Source: RGIG4576 sp964536025
Lineage (GTDB): Bacteria; Bacteroidota; Bacteroidia; Bacteroidales; Muribaculaceae
NCBI GenBank assembly: GCA_964536025.1
Contig: CAZHXA010000020.1
Location: 1-40,575, forward strand
Reading direction: 5' to 3'
DNA: 40,575 nt
Shown piece after piece: positions 24,678 through 32,259 of this stretch (its first letter is position 1; each line of letters begins with the position of its first letter). The notes under the pieces were generated by a model. That model saw only the letters and a program-made list of their open reading frames with translations. It was not told the DNA's origin and did not search any database. A program made the position numbers and the translations under genes.

Positions 24678-25169
24678 ATGGCTTGGAAAAAGAAACTCAC
24701 TGTAGGAATTCTTATACCACTGAACTTGAAGATGCCTGTTGTTGGGGCAGATTCAAACAGCTACAACCACGAAACCTTTTGGTACGAGGGTTGGGGAACT
24801 TCCATTGTGCATAAAGGCGTGGATGTGTTTGCCAAGGAAGGTACAAGTGTGCATTCTGCTACATGGGGAATCGTGCTTGCTACGGCTGAATTGGGTAAAG
24901 GTGGTAAGTTTGTCTTGGTGCTTGGTCCCAAGTGGAGAATACACTATTATGCCCACTTGAATGAAATCAAGACTTCAGCCTTGTCTTTTGTTACACAAAA
25001 TTCTGAGATAGGCACGGTGGGCAATACAGGTAATGCAGTAACTACACCTGCCCATCTGCATTATGGCATAGCTACTTTGTTCCCTTATGTGTGGCGAATT
25101 GATGATGCTCCGCTTGGTTGGCAGAAGATGTTTTATTTGAATCCTATTGATTATCTGCAAGAAAAATGA
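24678..25169 (+). CDS. M23-family peptidoglycan metallopeptidase (lysostaphin-like)
   Basis: This is a 163-residue protein dominated by an M23 domain. The zinc ligands are visible as HKGVD (His45, Asp49) and HLHYG (His126, His128), with a further His93 in HYYAHL. M23 enzymes cleave peptide cross-bridges of peptidoglycan. There is no cleavable signal peptide; the N-terminus (MAWKKKLTVGILIPLNLKMP) is at most a weak hydrophobic segment. The stop overlaps the next start (ATGA), so translation is coupled with the alpha/beta hydrolase. Codon choice (many AAG, TTC, CTT) differs from neighbouring core genes and suggests acquisition by transfer. Confidence 0.88.
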   Translation: MAWKKKLTVGILIPLNLKMPVVGADSNSYNHETFWYEGWGTSIVHKGVDVFAKEGTSVHSATWGIVLATAELGKGGKFVLVLGPKWRIHYYAHLNEIKTSALSFVTQNSEIGTVGNTGNAVTTPAHLHYGIATLFPYVWRIDDAPLGWQKMFYLNPIDYLQEK

Positions 25170-26230
25170 AAACATTTAAGACTATCATATTGACAATCCT
25201 ATTCCTATTCTTCGCATCATGGTTCTACAAAATCGTGGTGCTGATGCTCCTTGCACATATATGGCGAAAGGAAATCAAGGAAAAGAAAGAATGGGGATAT
25301 AAGGCGGTAATGTGTGTACTGCTCATAGCCATGTTCTGTGTCCTACCCAGATACAGATACAATACTTCTGATAGGGTACAACTGATTTACCAAGACAAGA
25401 AAGGGAATCCAGAATATCCACCTCTCACACATTACTTAGTAAATGTGTTCCTACCAGAAGAAGAAGTTTGCAACATTGGAATATGGGGAGCAAGGATCGT
25501 TCCTAAAGTGATTCCATTGGCAAATTGGATCCTTGACGAATTTAACTATGACGACAAGAAAGGAAACATCAGTAAATTCTACCGTCCATTTGACAGGTTG
25601 AATTGGAACGGACTGTTTATGATGTCTGGCACTACTTCACAAGTCTTTAATATGATGGGGATAGACAACACCCAATCCGTTTACTTGATAAAGCCCAAGA
25701 ACTATGACAAGAACAAGGAATATCCCGTAGTGTTCTTCATGCACGGCTATTTAGGTAATTGGAAATTCTATACAGGTGTGCTGAAAGGTTTGGAAGATTG
25801 CATTGTGCTTTGTGTGGGCACACATACATGGTCGGGCATCTATACCAAGAATGACATTAGCGCATTATTTACCAAACAGATTCCATTTCTGGAAAATATG
25901 GGCTATAAGATAGATAAGAACAACCTACACATTATGGGATTGTCTAATGGTGGTAGTGCTGTAAATGTGGCTTATAATGGTTTTTCCAATAAGTTCAAGA
26001 CAATTACATTCATATCCACAGGCATCCATCAGACTTATCCCATATCAAGTAAAGTGCTTTTGATTGGTGGAGGTAAAGACCATTCTTCCGGTTCTTTGCG
26101 TGGAGCATATCGTACATTAAAAAGTAGCGGTACAAAGACTGATTTATATTGGGATGATGAAGAAACACACTTTATTTTAGTAAATCAGACGAATGAAATA
26201 ATTGACTTTTTAAATCGGAATCTAAAATGA
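25166..26230 (+). CDS. Membrane-anchored alpha/beta-hydrolase (esterase-like)
   Basis: This is a 354-residue protein. Two hydrophobic segments (residues ~7-31 and ~46-60) anchor it, and a C-terminal alpha/beta-hydrolase domain follows. HGY at 193-195 forms the oxyanion region, the nucleophile is Ser260 in GLSNGGS, and the likely acid and base are Asp305 (GGGKDHSSGS) and His335 (EETHFIL). The substrate is unknown; poly-esterase-like enzymes share this layout. It overlaps by four bases the M23 gene upstream and the CHAP gene downstream, so the three form a tightly coupled operon probably acting on the cell envelope. Codon use again differs from the surrounding core genes. Confidence 0.83.
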   Translation: MKTFKTIILTILFLFFASWFYKIVVLMLLAHIWRKEIKEKKEWGYKAVMCVLLIAMFCVLPRYRYNTSDRVQLIYQDKKGNPEYPPLTHYLVNVFLPEEEVCNIGIWGARIVPKVIPLANWILDEFNYDDKKGNISKFYRPFDRLNWNGLFMMSGTTSQVFNMMGIDNTQSVYLIKPKNYDKNKEYPVVFFMHGYLGNWKFYTGVLKGLEDCIVLCVGTHTWSGIYTKNDISALFTKQIPFLENMGYKIDKNNLHIMGLSNGGSAVNVAYNGFSNKFKTITFISTGIHQTYPISSKVLLIGGGKDHSSGSLRGAYRTLKSSGTKTDLYWDDEETHFILVNQTNEIIDFLNRNLK

Positions 26231-26676
26231 AGAAATTAAAAGTGATAATATGGCTCAGCATGCTTTTGGTTACATTAGCAATGTGTGGTTTACTCTATCT
26301 ACGCAATTGTGATTGGAATCCAGAAAAGGCAGCTGAGTACGTCACGAAAAATGCAGAGAGTAAATCTGTAGGATTGTGTGCTAAATACGTGCGTAAGGCT
26401 ATAATAGCCGGAGGAATACCACTTTATCAAGGAGGCGATGCATGAAGCTACAAATATCTCCTTCCGATACTTGGATTTAAGGAGATAGAAGATGAAAAGG
26501 ATAAAAAAGTCGGTGACATCGTGGTGTTCCAGCCTATTGGTAAACGCTATTTTGGCCATATAGCTATGTGGAATGGTAGGCAGTGGATCTCAGACTTCAA
26601 ACAGCGTAGCATCATAGTACATAGTGATTATAAGAAAGAAAGTTGTGAATATAATATTTTTAGAAAAGTAGAATAA
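26227..26676 (+). pseudogene. CHAP-type cell-wall amidase/endopeptidase interrupted by an in-frame TGA
   Basis: The frame has 149 sense and nonsense codons. It contains an N-terminal membrane segment (VIIWLSMLLVTLAMCGLLYL), a catalytic Cys51 in VGLCAKYVRKAIIAGG, a TGA at codon 73 (26443-26445), and then in the same frame YKYLLPILGFKEIED, KVGDIVVFQP, catalytic His111 in YFGHIAMWNG and RQWISDFKQRS. This is the layout of CHAP-like amidases that include antibacterial effectors. Relatives usually have Cys or Trp where the TGA falls, one base away. With the stop, Cys and His are separated and the enzyme should be inactive. No base insertion is needed, so a homopolymer error is unlikely. It overlaps the hydrolase gene by four bases. 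Confidence 0.8.
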
Positions 26677-26680
26677 GATT

Positions 26681-26740
26681 ATGAAACGAAAACGATTGAG
26701 AATTATTGTCGCTATCCTTGCAATACTATTTTTGAAATGA
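26681..26740 (+). CDS. Tiny ORF, probable remnant of a fourth gene in the hydrolase operon
   Basis: ATG four bases after the CHAP stop opens 19 codons (MKRKRLRIIVAILAILFLK), which look like the start of a signal peptide or a membrane anchor and then end in TGA. In operons of this kind the next gene could be an immunity or envelope protein, but only this stub remains. It may equally be non-coding. Confidence 0.35.
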   Translation: MKRKRLRIIVAILAILFLK

Positions 26741-26776
26741 TATAAATAAGGCAAAAATTAAGAGAACAGATGATAA

Positions 26777-26817
26777 AAGACGAGAAAAACCTCTATTTAA
26801 GAGGCTTTTCTCGTCTT
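26777..26817 (-). terminator. Terminator overlapping the end of the CPBP gene
   Basis: AAGACGAGAAAA-CCTC pairs with GAGG-TTTTCTCGTCTT. The stop codon of the minus-strand gene lies inside the hairpin, and a TCTTTTATC tract follows on the minus strand. It may also stop the plus-strand operon. Confidence 0.82.
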
Positions 26818-27660
26818 AGGGAAATAGTATAGAAAAATTATTGTGAGAATCAATCCAATTAAAGCAAATAATGGAAATTTATCTGAATCTACTACTCCGA
26901 AATTGCTTAAATCATAGCCTAAATGCTTGTCGATGGCATGAGCTATTAAAACAGTCGAGTTGTTGAGAGCGTGAGCTATTACTGCTGTCCAAAGGGAGCC
27001 ACTCCAATAGGCAAGATAGCCGAAAAAAGCACCTAATAGAAGTCTTGGGAAAAAACCGAAAAACTGAAAGTGTATTGCACTAAAAATAAATGCACTTATC
27101 CAAATGGCTGTGTGATGGTTCATGGGTCGTGTTTCAAGAATTCTTTGTAAACCTCCACGGAACAGAATTTCTTCGCTTAATCCGGTGAGAATACCCACCA
27201 AAAGAATGCTTAGTAAAACGTTGTTTTCATTTAGAATTTTATTGGTAACGCTTTGTGCGGCAATTTCGGCGTTTCTCATCCATGTTTCAACTGCTTTCAT
27301 GGAGTCGGGTAGGGATAAGTTTGCATTCCATTCTACCAAGTAGTTCATAGCCGGAGTCATGGTTATAAATGTTATAAGAAGGAATAACACGGTTCTTCTT
27401 GTTGGGATTTTGTCTATTTGTAAAAAAGACGCAGGATAAGGCGAGATGAATGCCACCGTGATGATAACAGGCAAAATAAATGCCAATAAATTTTGAGTGA
27501 GAATACTCAAATTAATAAATGTCATGCCGGTGGGGCTTGTTAATGCCATGATAAGAGTGTTCAGCATGGTTGTCATTATCAAGCAAAGAAAAAACGCACA
27601 AGTTAATAATGTAATTTTTTGAGAAAACTTAATATTGAAATGTTGTAGAAGAGGTTTCAT
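26797..27660 (-). CDS. CPBP-family intramembrane metalloprotease (CAAX/abortive-infection type)
   Basis: This is a 287-residue membrane protein with about eight helices. The CPBP motifs are SEEILFRGGLQR (the Glu-Glu...Arg motif), FSAIHFQFFGFFPR and HALNNSTVL. The family includes CAAX-prenyl-protease relatives and bacteriocin self-immunity proteins; the role here is unknown. The start is placed at ATG 27660 because the longer frame begins with a TTG at 27687 that lies inside the promoter box 27685-27692. It is monocistronic. Confidence 0.88.
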   Translation of the reverse strand: MKPLLQHFNIKFSQKITLLTCAFFLCLIMTTMLNTLIMALTSPTGMTFINLSILTQNLLAFILPVIITVAFISPYPASFLQIDKIPTRRTVLFLLITFITMTPAMNYLVEWNANLSLPDSMKAVETWMRNAEIAAQSVTNKILNENNVLLSILLVGILTGLSEEILFRGGLQRILETRPMNHHTAIWISAFIFSAIHFQFFGFFPRLLLGAFFGYLAYWSGSLWTAVIAHALNNSTVLIAHAIDKHLGYDLSNFGVVDSDKFPLFALIGLILTIIFLYYFPKTRKAS

Positions 27661-27684
27661 ATGATTTTGATTATTATTAGACTG

Positions 27685-27692
27685 CAAAAGTA
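27685..27692 (-). promoter_or_regulatory. -7 box of the CPBP gene
   Basis: The minus strand reads TACTTTTG, 25 bases before ATG 27660. Confidence 0.6.
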
Positions 27693-27803
27693 GTAAAAAT
27701 AGTTAAGAACAAGGGGTAGTTTGGTTATAATAACTATAATAGGTTGCTTTTGTAAAATGTAAATATTTACTTTGATGAGTTTTTAAAAAGAAAGGAGACT
27801 TTA

Positions 27804-28403
27804 ATGAAAAAAGTTATATTATCATTGCTTGCATGCATGATATGCACTATATCAATGTATGGAGTGGAATCGGTTACTTGTGTCGATGAACAAAAAGAAT
27901 TAACCAAAGAGCAAAAGAAAGCACTTGAAAAGCGAAATCGTGAAATTGTAGATTCTTTGCATCATATCGAAGCCGTTGCAGCTATAAATGATGGATATTA
28001 TGTTTTAATGGCAGACCGATTGATGTTTCGTAGCAGGGCTTATGTAAATCCTAATCCGAATACTAATTTCTTGTTGGTACAAGGAGATGAAGCCATAATT
28101 CAGATAGCTTCCAATGGAGGTCATCCCGGATTAAATGGAATGGGAGGCATCACTGTAGAGGGTAAAATATCGGGCTTGAAAGGAGGAGAAGTGGATAAAA
28201 AAGGACAAATTACATATTCTTTTACCGTTTCCGGGCCTGCAGTTTCGGCTCAAGTTTTTATTACTTTATATAAAGAAGATAATCAGGCTTCGGCAGTAAT
28301 AAGTCCTAATTTTTGGTCGGGAAATATGACTATTTATGGGAAATTAGTACCCTATGAAGGAAATGATTTGTCAAAAGCCATAAAAGGAACTACATTTCCT
28401 TGA
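27804..28403 (+). CDS. Secreted DUF4251 protein, first of three tandem copies
   Basis: This is a 199-residue protein with a signal peptide (MKKVILSLLACMICTISMYG). A charged helix (KELTKEQKKALEKRNREIVD) precedes the DUF4251 beta-sandwich (HHIEAVAAINDGYYVLMADR, NTNFLLVQGDEAIIQIAS, GGITVEGKISGLKGGEVDKK, GNMTIYGKLVPYEG). DUF4251 is an uncharacterised exported family of Bacteroidetes. The two following genes are diverged paralogues in the same direction. No TAnnTTTG box was found; a near-match (TTACTTTG) lies about 30 bases upstream. Confidence 0.82.
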   Translation: MKKVILSLLACMICTISMYGVESVTCVDEQKELTKEQKKALEKRNREIVDSLHHIEAVAAINDGYYVLMADRLMFRSRAYVNPNPNTNFLLVQGDEAIIQIASNGGHPGLNGMGGITVEGKISGLKGGEVDKKGQITYSFTVSGPAVSAQVFITLYKEDNQASAVISPNFWSGNMTIYGKLVPYEGNDLSKAIKGTTFP

Positions 28404-28424
28404 ATGAGAAGAAAAGTAATGTTG

Positions 28425-28462
28425 AAAACGCTTTGATTGAGTAAAATCGAGGTGTTTTTTTT
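28425..28462 (+). terminator. Weak terminator after the first DUF4251 gene
   Basis: An imperfect stem (AACGC...GATT with AATC...GGTGTT) is followed by a T8 run. Stem quality is poor. Confidence 0.4.
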
Positions 28463-28561
28463 GTGTAAAAATGTTAAATGCATTAACATGTGCATATAAT
28501 TCATATAATTAGATTAATTTTATAACAAAAAAATACTAATTAATTAAAAACTATAAAACTC

Positions 28562-29164
28562 ATGAAAAAGATTAAATTGTTTTTGTCGGCTATAATGTGT
28601 CTTGCAATGTCAGCAACAGCAGTTGCTCAAGAAAGTGTTGACTTGGAAAAAATGACAAAAGAAGAACGTAAAGCTTATGAAGCAAAACAAGGAGCTATAG
28701 AACATGACGCAGCTGTTCAAGCATTAAAAAGTGGAAATTGGATGCTTATAGTTGAACAAAGAGATGATATAATTTTATCGGAGAGAGAAAAAACAATAAA
28801 TTTCTTGATTGTGGAAAATGGAGAAGACGTTTTGTTTCAAACTGGTTCTGAAAGTTCATCGGGAAATAATGTACTTGGCGGAGTTACCGTTGATTCAAAA
28901 TTGAAAACTGATAAAACTAAAATTGAAGAAAAGCCAAACGGTGAAGTAAAAGCCAAATATGAAGGAACTGGTACATATATGTCATGTCGATTGAATGTAA
29001 AGATTGCAAAGAATGACGGATATACCGAAGTTAGTTTGTCAGATAATCGTTGTGGCGTAAATGTGGATTTAAGAGGTATTTTGCAACCATTAAATAAAGC
29101 AAAAGTAAAAGTGGGTAAAATGTTTGTTCCTGTGGGACGTGCAAAGTGGAATGAAGCAATGTAA
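28562..29164 (+). CDS. Secreted DUF4251 protein, second copy
   Basis: This is a 200-residue paralogue with a signal peptide (MKKIKLFLSAIMCLAMSATA, cut near VAQ) and the helix EKMTKEERKAYEAKQGAIEH. The sandwich contains INFLIVENGEDVLFQTGSES, LGGVTVDSKLKT, GTGTYMSCRLNVKIAKNDGY and the closing VDLRGILQPL. The order of elements is identical to both neighbours, while side-chain identity is modest, so the copies are old. It is separated from the first copy by about 160 bases holding a weak terminator and AT-rich sequence. Confidence 0.82.
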   Translation: MKKIKLFLSAIMCLAMSATAVAQESVDLEKMTKEERKAYEAKQGAIEHDAAVQALKSGNWMLIVEQRDDIILSEREKTINFLIVENGEDVLFQTGSESSSGNNVLGGVTVDSKLKTDKTKIEEKPNGEVKAKYEGTGTYMSCRLNVKIAKNDGYTEVSLSDNRCGVNVDLRGILQPLNKAKVKVGKMFVPVGRAKWNEAM

Positions 29165-29185
29165 AAAAAAGTTTTTGATATATGT

Positions 29186-29214
29186 GGAGCAGGGTTTATA
29201 AAAAATCCTGCTCC
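29186..29214 (+). terminator. Hairpin after the second DUF4251 gene
   Basis: GGAGCAGG pairs perfectly with CCTGCTCC around a 13-base loop. The following sequence is only partly T-rich, so termination may be partial. Confidence 0.6.
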
Positions 29215-29275
29215 GTTGTTTAAAGTATCGTAATTTTTTACTAATTTCGAAATGCTTATAATAAAAGATGCCATT

Positions 29276-29962
29276 ATGAAAAAATATCTATTGAATTTAG
29301 TCGTGCTTTTCGGTCTTTTAAATCCGATTGGAGCAATTGCTCAAAATGATAGCACTATAGTGCAAGAAGTCAAGCCTGAAAATATGTCGAAGAAAGAGTA
29401 TAAGGAATATGTAAAAAAGCAAAAAGCTAAAAACGATTCAATTGCTCATGCTGAAGCTGTGGCTGCAATTAATAAAGGCTTGTATTTGTTGATTGTGGAT
29501 AAGACAATGAAAAAAACAATGACACCCGAAGACAGCCGTAGAAATTTTTTCTTGGTAGAAAACAAGAAGGTAATGGTGCAATCGGGTAAAGCCGGCGAAA
29601 GTTCCGGAAATAATAATATGGGAGGTTATTCTGTTATCTCGGAGATAGTAGGCGATATAAAGACTGTTGAAAAGAAAAATGGCGAAGTAAAAAGCGAATT
29701 TAGTCTTATGAGTGCTTATTTATCGGGTAAAGTAAATGTAAAGCTTGATAAAAAGACCAATTATGGAGAAGTGGGGATTTTACAAAGTGGAAACGGGCAA
29801 TATGCGGTTATGTTCGGCCATATTATTCCATTTGAGCCGTCTATGGTTGGTTCCATTATTGAAGTAGGTAAATTGTTTACGCCCGATGGTTGGGACCCGT
29901 TTACGCTTGGAGCAAAACGAGATGTGGGTGTATTGATGGATTATATTTCTGGACGTCGATAA
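29276..29962 (+). CDS. Secreted DUF4251 protein, third copy
   Basis: This is a 228-residue paralogue. The signal peptide starts at ATG 29276 (MKKYLLNLVVLFGLLNPIGA, IAQ); the frame continues upstream to 29252, but those residues do not resemble an export signal. The helix ENMSKKEYKEYVKKQKAKND is followed by the same fold as its neighbours (LYLLIVDKTM, MGGYSVISEIVGDI, SAYLSGKVNVKLDKKTNYGE, MFGHIIPFEPS). It has an extra C-terminal tail (FTPDGWDPFTLGAKRDVGVL). The three copies may share a role at the cell envelope, which is unknown. Confidence 0.82.
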   Translation: MKKYLLNLVVLFGLLNPIGAIAQNDSTIVQEVKPENMSKKEYKEYVKKQKAKNDSIAHAEAVAAINKGLYLLIVDKTMKKTMTPEDSRRNFFLVENKKVMVQSGKAGESSGNNNMGGYSVISEIVGDIKTVEKKNGEVKSEFSLMSAYLSGKVNVKLDKKTNYGEVGILQSGNGQYAVMFGHIIPFEPSMVGSIIEVGKLFTPDGWDPFTLGAKRDVGVLMDYISGRR

Positions 29963-29982
29963 ACTCGGTAATGATATAATAA

Positions 29983-30028
29983 AAGAAGATAACCTCTTAA
30001 GTTAGATAAAAATAGGGGTTATCTTCTT
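29983..30028. terminator. Bidirectional terminator between the DUF4251 cluster and ligA
   Basis: AAGAAGATAACC pairs perfectly with GGTTATCTTCTT around a 22-base loop between the convergent genes. Confidence 0.82.
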
Positions 30029-30051
30029 ATTTATATAGTAATATGCTCGTA

Positions 30052-32061
30052 TTATTCTATCATTTTCAAAAAATCATCTTCGTTGATTATGGGAATGTTT
30101 AATTTTTTTGCTTTTTCCAATTTTGCAGGTCCCATATTTTCTCCGGCAAAAACAAAATCGGTTTTTGAAGAAATGGAACTCACATTTTTTCCACCGTTCA
30201 TGGTAATCATCTTTTTATATTCATCTCGTGAATGATGAGTGAACGTACCACTTATTACGATGGATTTACCTGATAATTTGTCGGTTTTGTTTTGAAGTTC
30301 TTCTTCTGAAACTGCCATTTGCAGTCCTGCAACTCTAAGTCTTTCCACTGTTTCTATATTTGCCGGTATATTGAAATATTCCACAATGCTTTGAGCTATT
30401 TTTTCGCCTATTTCATTAATTGAGGATAATTCAAGTTCATTCATCGCCATAAGAGTGTCGATGTTATGTGTAGCCGAAGCTAATACCTTAGCTGTGGTTT
30501 CACCTACAAAAGGAATGGAAAGAGCAAAAATCACTCGTTCAAAAGGAACTTTTTTACTTTCTTCTATTCCGTTGATGATACGTCTTGCCGAGCGTTCTTT
30601 AAAACGGTCGAGAGTGATGAGTTTTTCTTCGGTTAAGTCATATAAGTCGGCTATGTTTTTTACCAAACCGGCTGAGTATAATTGTTCGGCAACTTCTTCG
30701 CCTATACCATCAATGTTCATCATGTGTCGTCCCACGAAGTGTTCTATGCGACCTGTTATTTGCGGGCGACATTCATATTTGTTTGGACAAATCCAAGCTG
30801 CTTCTCCATCTATGCGTTTAAGAGGAGTACCACATACGGGGCAATGACTGACAAATTCGATGGGTTTGCTACCTCCTATGCGACTGTTTAAATCTACGCC
30901 TACGATTTTTGGAATGATTTCGCCACCTTTTTCAACGTAAAGTTTGTCGCCATCGTGTATGTCCAGCGAACGTATTATGTCTTCGTTGTGTAGAGATGCT
31001 CGTTTGACTATGGTACCCGAAAGCAACACTGGTTCAAGGTTGGCTACGGGTGTGATAACTCCTGTGCGACCCACTTCAAAAGAAACATATTTAAGAGGAG
31101 TACACGCACGTTCGGCTTGAAATTTAAAAGCTACAGCCCAACGAGGAGATTTTGCCGTGCTACCCAAATTTAATTGTTGTCGCAGATTGTTTATCTTGAA
31201 CACTAAGCCATCGGTGGCAACAGGTAGGTTTTTACGCTCTACATCCCAATGGGCGATAAAAGCTCTCACGTCATCAAGCGAATTGAGCATTTCCATGACA
31301 GGAGCAACTTTAAAACCCCATTCTTTAGCTTTTTGCATATTGTCGTAATGAGTGTCGCAAGGAAGATTGTCGCCGAGTAAATAATAAAAATAAGCATCAA
31401 GATTGCGTCGTGCAACTTCAGCTGAATTTTGTAACTTTAGTGTTCCTGCAGCGGCATTTCGCGGATTGGCGAAAAGAGGTTCTTCATTAAAAGCTCTTTC
31501 TTTGTTTAAAGCATCAAATTGTTGCCATGGCAATAAAATTTCACCTCTTATTTCAAACGCTTCGGGATAGCCGGAGTTTTCGGGTAATTGTAGCGGTATG
31601 CTCTTTATCGTTAATACGTTTGCCGTAACGTCATCACCTTGTTCTCCGTCACCTCGAGTAACAGCTCTTACAAGACGACCGTGTTCATAAATCAATGAAA
31701 TTGAGGTTCCGTCAAATTTCATTTCGCCTACGATTTCACATTTCTCACCGGCAAGGCTGTTTTCTGCTCTTGTTAAAAAATCAGCTACTTCTTCAACCGA
31801 ATAAGAATTTGACAAAGAAATCATAGGGCGTTCGTGTTTCACTTGTTTGAACCCCTGTGTTAAGTCGCTCCCGACACGCAAAGTTGGAGAATATTCGTCG
31901 TAAAATTGTGGGTAAGACTGTTCCAAGTCTTGAAGTTCTCTTAGCTTGTCGTCAAATTCTTTGTCTGATATGGTTGGAGCATTCAGCACATAATATTGGT
32001 GATTATATTCATTAAGTTCTTTTCGGAGCTCGAGTATACGTTGTTCAAAAATGTCTGCCAT
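30052..32061 (-). CDS. ligA: NAD-dependent DNA ligase
   Basis: This is a 669-residue bacterial LigA of full length. It contains the Ia domain (ELRKELNEYNHQYYVLNAP), adenylation motif KFDG with Lys115 (EMKFDGTSISL), NPRNAAAGTLK, the OB domain, a four-cysteine zinc finger (CPVCG...CPNKYEC), helix-hairpin-helix repeats (MNIDGIGEEVAEQLYSAGLV) and a C-terminal BRCT domain (KSIVISGTFTHHSRDEYKK). It seals nicks in replication and repair. The gene is single and convergent with the DUF4251 genes. I found no TAnnTTTG box in its upstream region. Confidence 0.97.
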   Translation of the reverse strand: MADIFEQRILELRKELNEYNHQYYVLNAPTISDKEFDDKLRELQDLEQSYPQFYDEYSPTLRVGSDLTQGFKQVKHERPMISLSNSYSVEEVADFLTRAENSLAGEKCEIVGEMKFDGTSISLIYEHGRLVRAVTRGDGEQGDDVTANVLTIKSIPLQLPENSGYPEAFEIRGEILLPWQQFDALNKERAFNEEPLFANPRNAAAGTLKLQNSAEVARRNLDAYFYYLLGDNLPCDTHYDNMQKAKEWGFKVAPVMEMLNSLDDVRAFIAHWDVERKNLPVATDGLVFKINNLRQQLNLGSTAKSPRWAVAFKFQAERACTPLKYVSFEVGRTGVITPVANLEPVLLSGTIVKRASLHNEDIIRSLDIHDGDKLYVEKGGEIIPKIVGVDLNSRIGGSKPIEFVSHCPVCGTPLKRIDGEAAWICPNKYECRPQITGRIEHFVGRHMMNIDGIGEEVAEQLYSAGLVKNIADLYDLTEEKLITLDRFKERSARRIINGIEESKKVPFERVIFALSIPFVGETTAKVLASATHNIDTLMAMNELELSSINEIGEKIAQSIVEYFNIPANIETVERLRVAGLQMAVSEEELQNKTDKLSGKSIVISGTFTHHSRDEYKKMITMNGGKNVSSISSKTDFVFAGENMGPAKLEKAKKLNIPIINEDDFLKMIE

Positions 32062-32188
32062 TGTTAGCTATATTAAAATGATGAGCTAAGTTAGTAAAAC
32101 TTGATTGATTATGTCAAAAAAATAATGTGAAATGAAGTTTTTTTGATAGAAGTGAAATTAAAATTGGTGATATATGCCACGTTATTAT

Positions 32189-32196
32189 TATATTTG
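32189..32196 (+). promoter_or_regulatory. -7 box of the thrS operon
   Basis: TATATTTG lies 64 bases before the thrS ATG. It overlaps the perfect palindrome TTTGCATGCAAA (32193-32204), a possible operator. Confidence 0.6.
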
Positions 32197-32220
32197 CATG
32201 CAAATTTTCATGTAAAATGT

Positions 32221-32240
32221 TGTACCGCTTGTATGGTACA
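32221..32240 (+). promoter_or_regulatory. thrS leader hairpin resembling a tRNA-Thr anticodon arm
   Basis: TGTACC pairs with GGTACA around the loop GCUUGUAU, 20 nt before the ATG. The loop contains CUUGUA, the first six of the seven anticodon-loop bases (CUUGUAA) of tRNA-Thr with anticodon UGU. E. coli ThrRS represses its own mRNA by binding such an arm. That this one works the same way is inference. Confidence 0.5.
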
Positions 32241-32259
32241 CGAAAAAAAAGAATAAAAA

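Noticed and set aside
5787..26445. TGA possibly recoded as Trp (genetic code 4), because TGA replaces Cys/Trp in both the MFS and CHAP genes
   Set aside because: Several intact genes end in TGA (AraC 4700-4702, M23 25167-25169, hydrolase 26228-26230), Trp is encoded by TGG throughout, and the MFS gene has other lesions.
26443..26445. Selenocysteine at the CHAP TGA
   Set aside because: No SECIS-like hairpin was seen just downstream, and the position is not the catalytic Cys (Cys51).
28837..29274. 145-residue minus-strand ORF over the second DUF4251 gene
   Set aside because: The plus strand has the signal peptide and family fold, while this frame has no start signals and low-quality composition.
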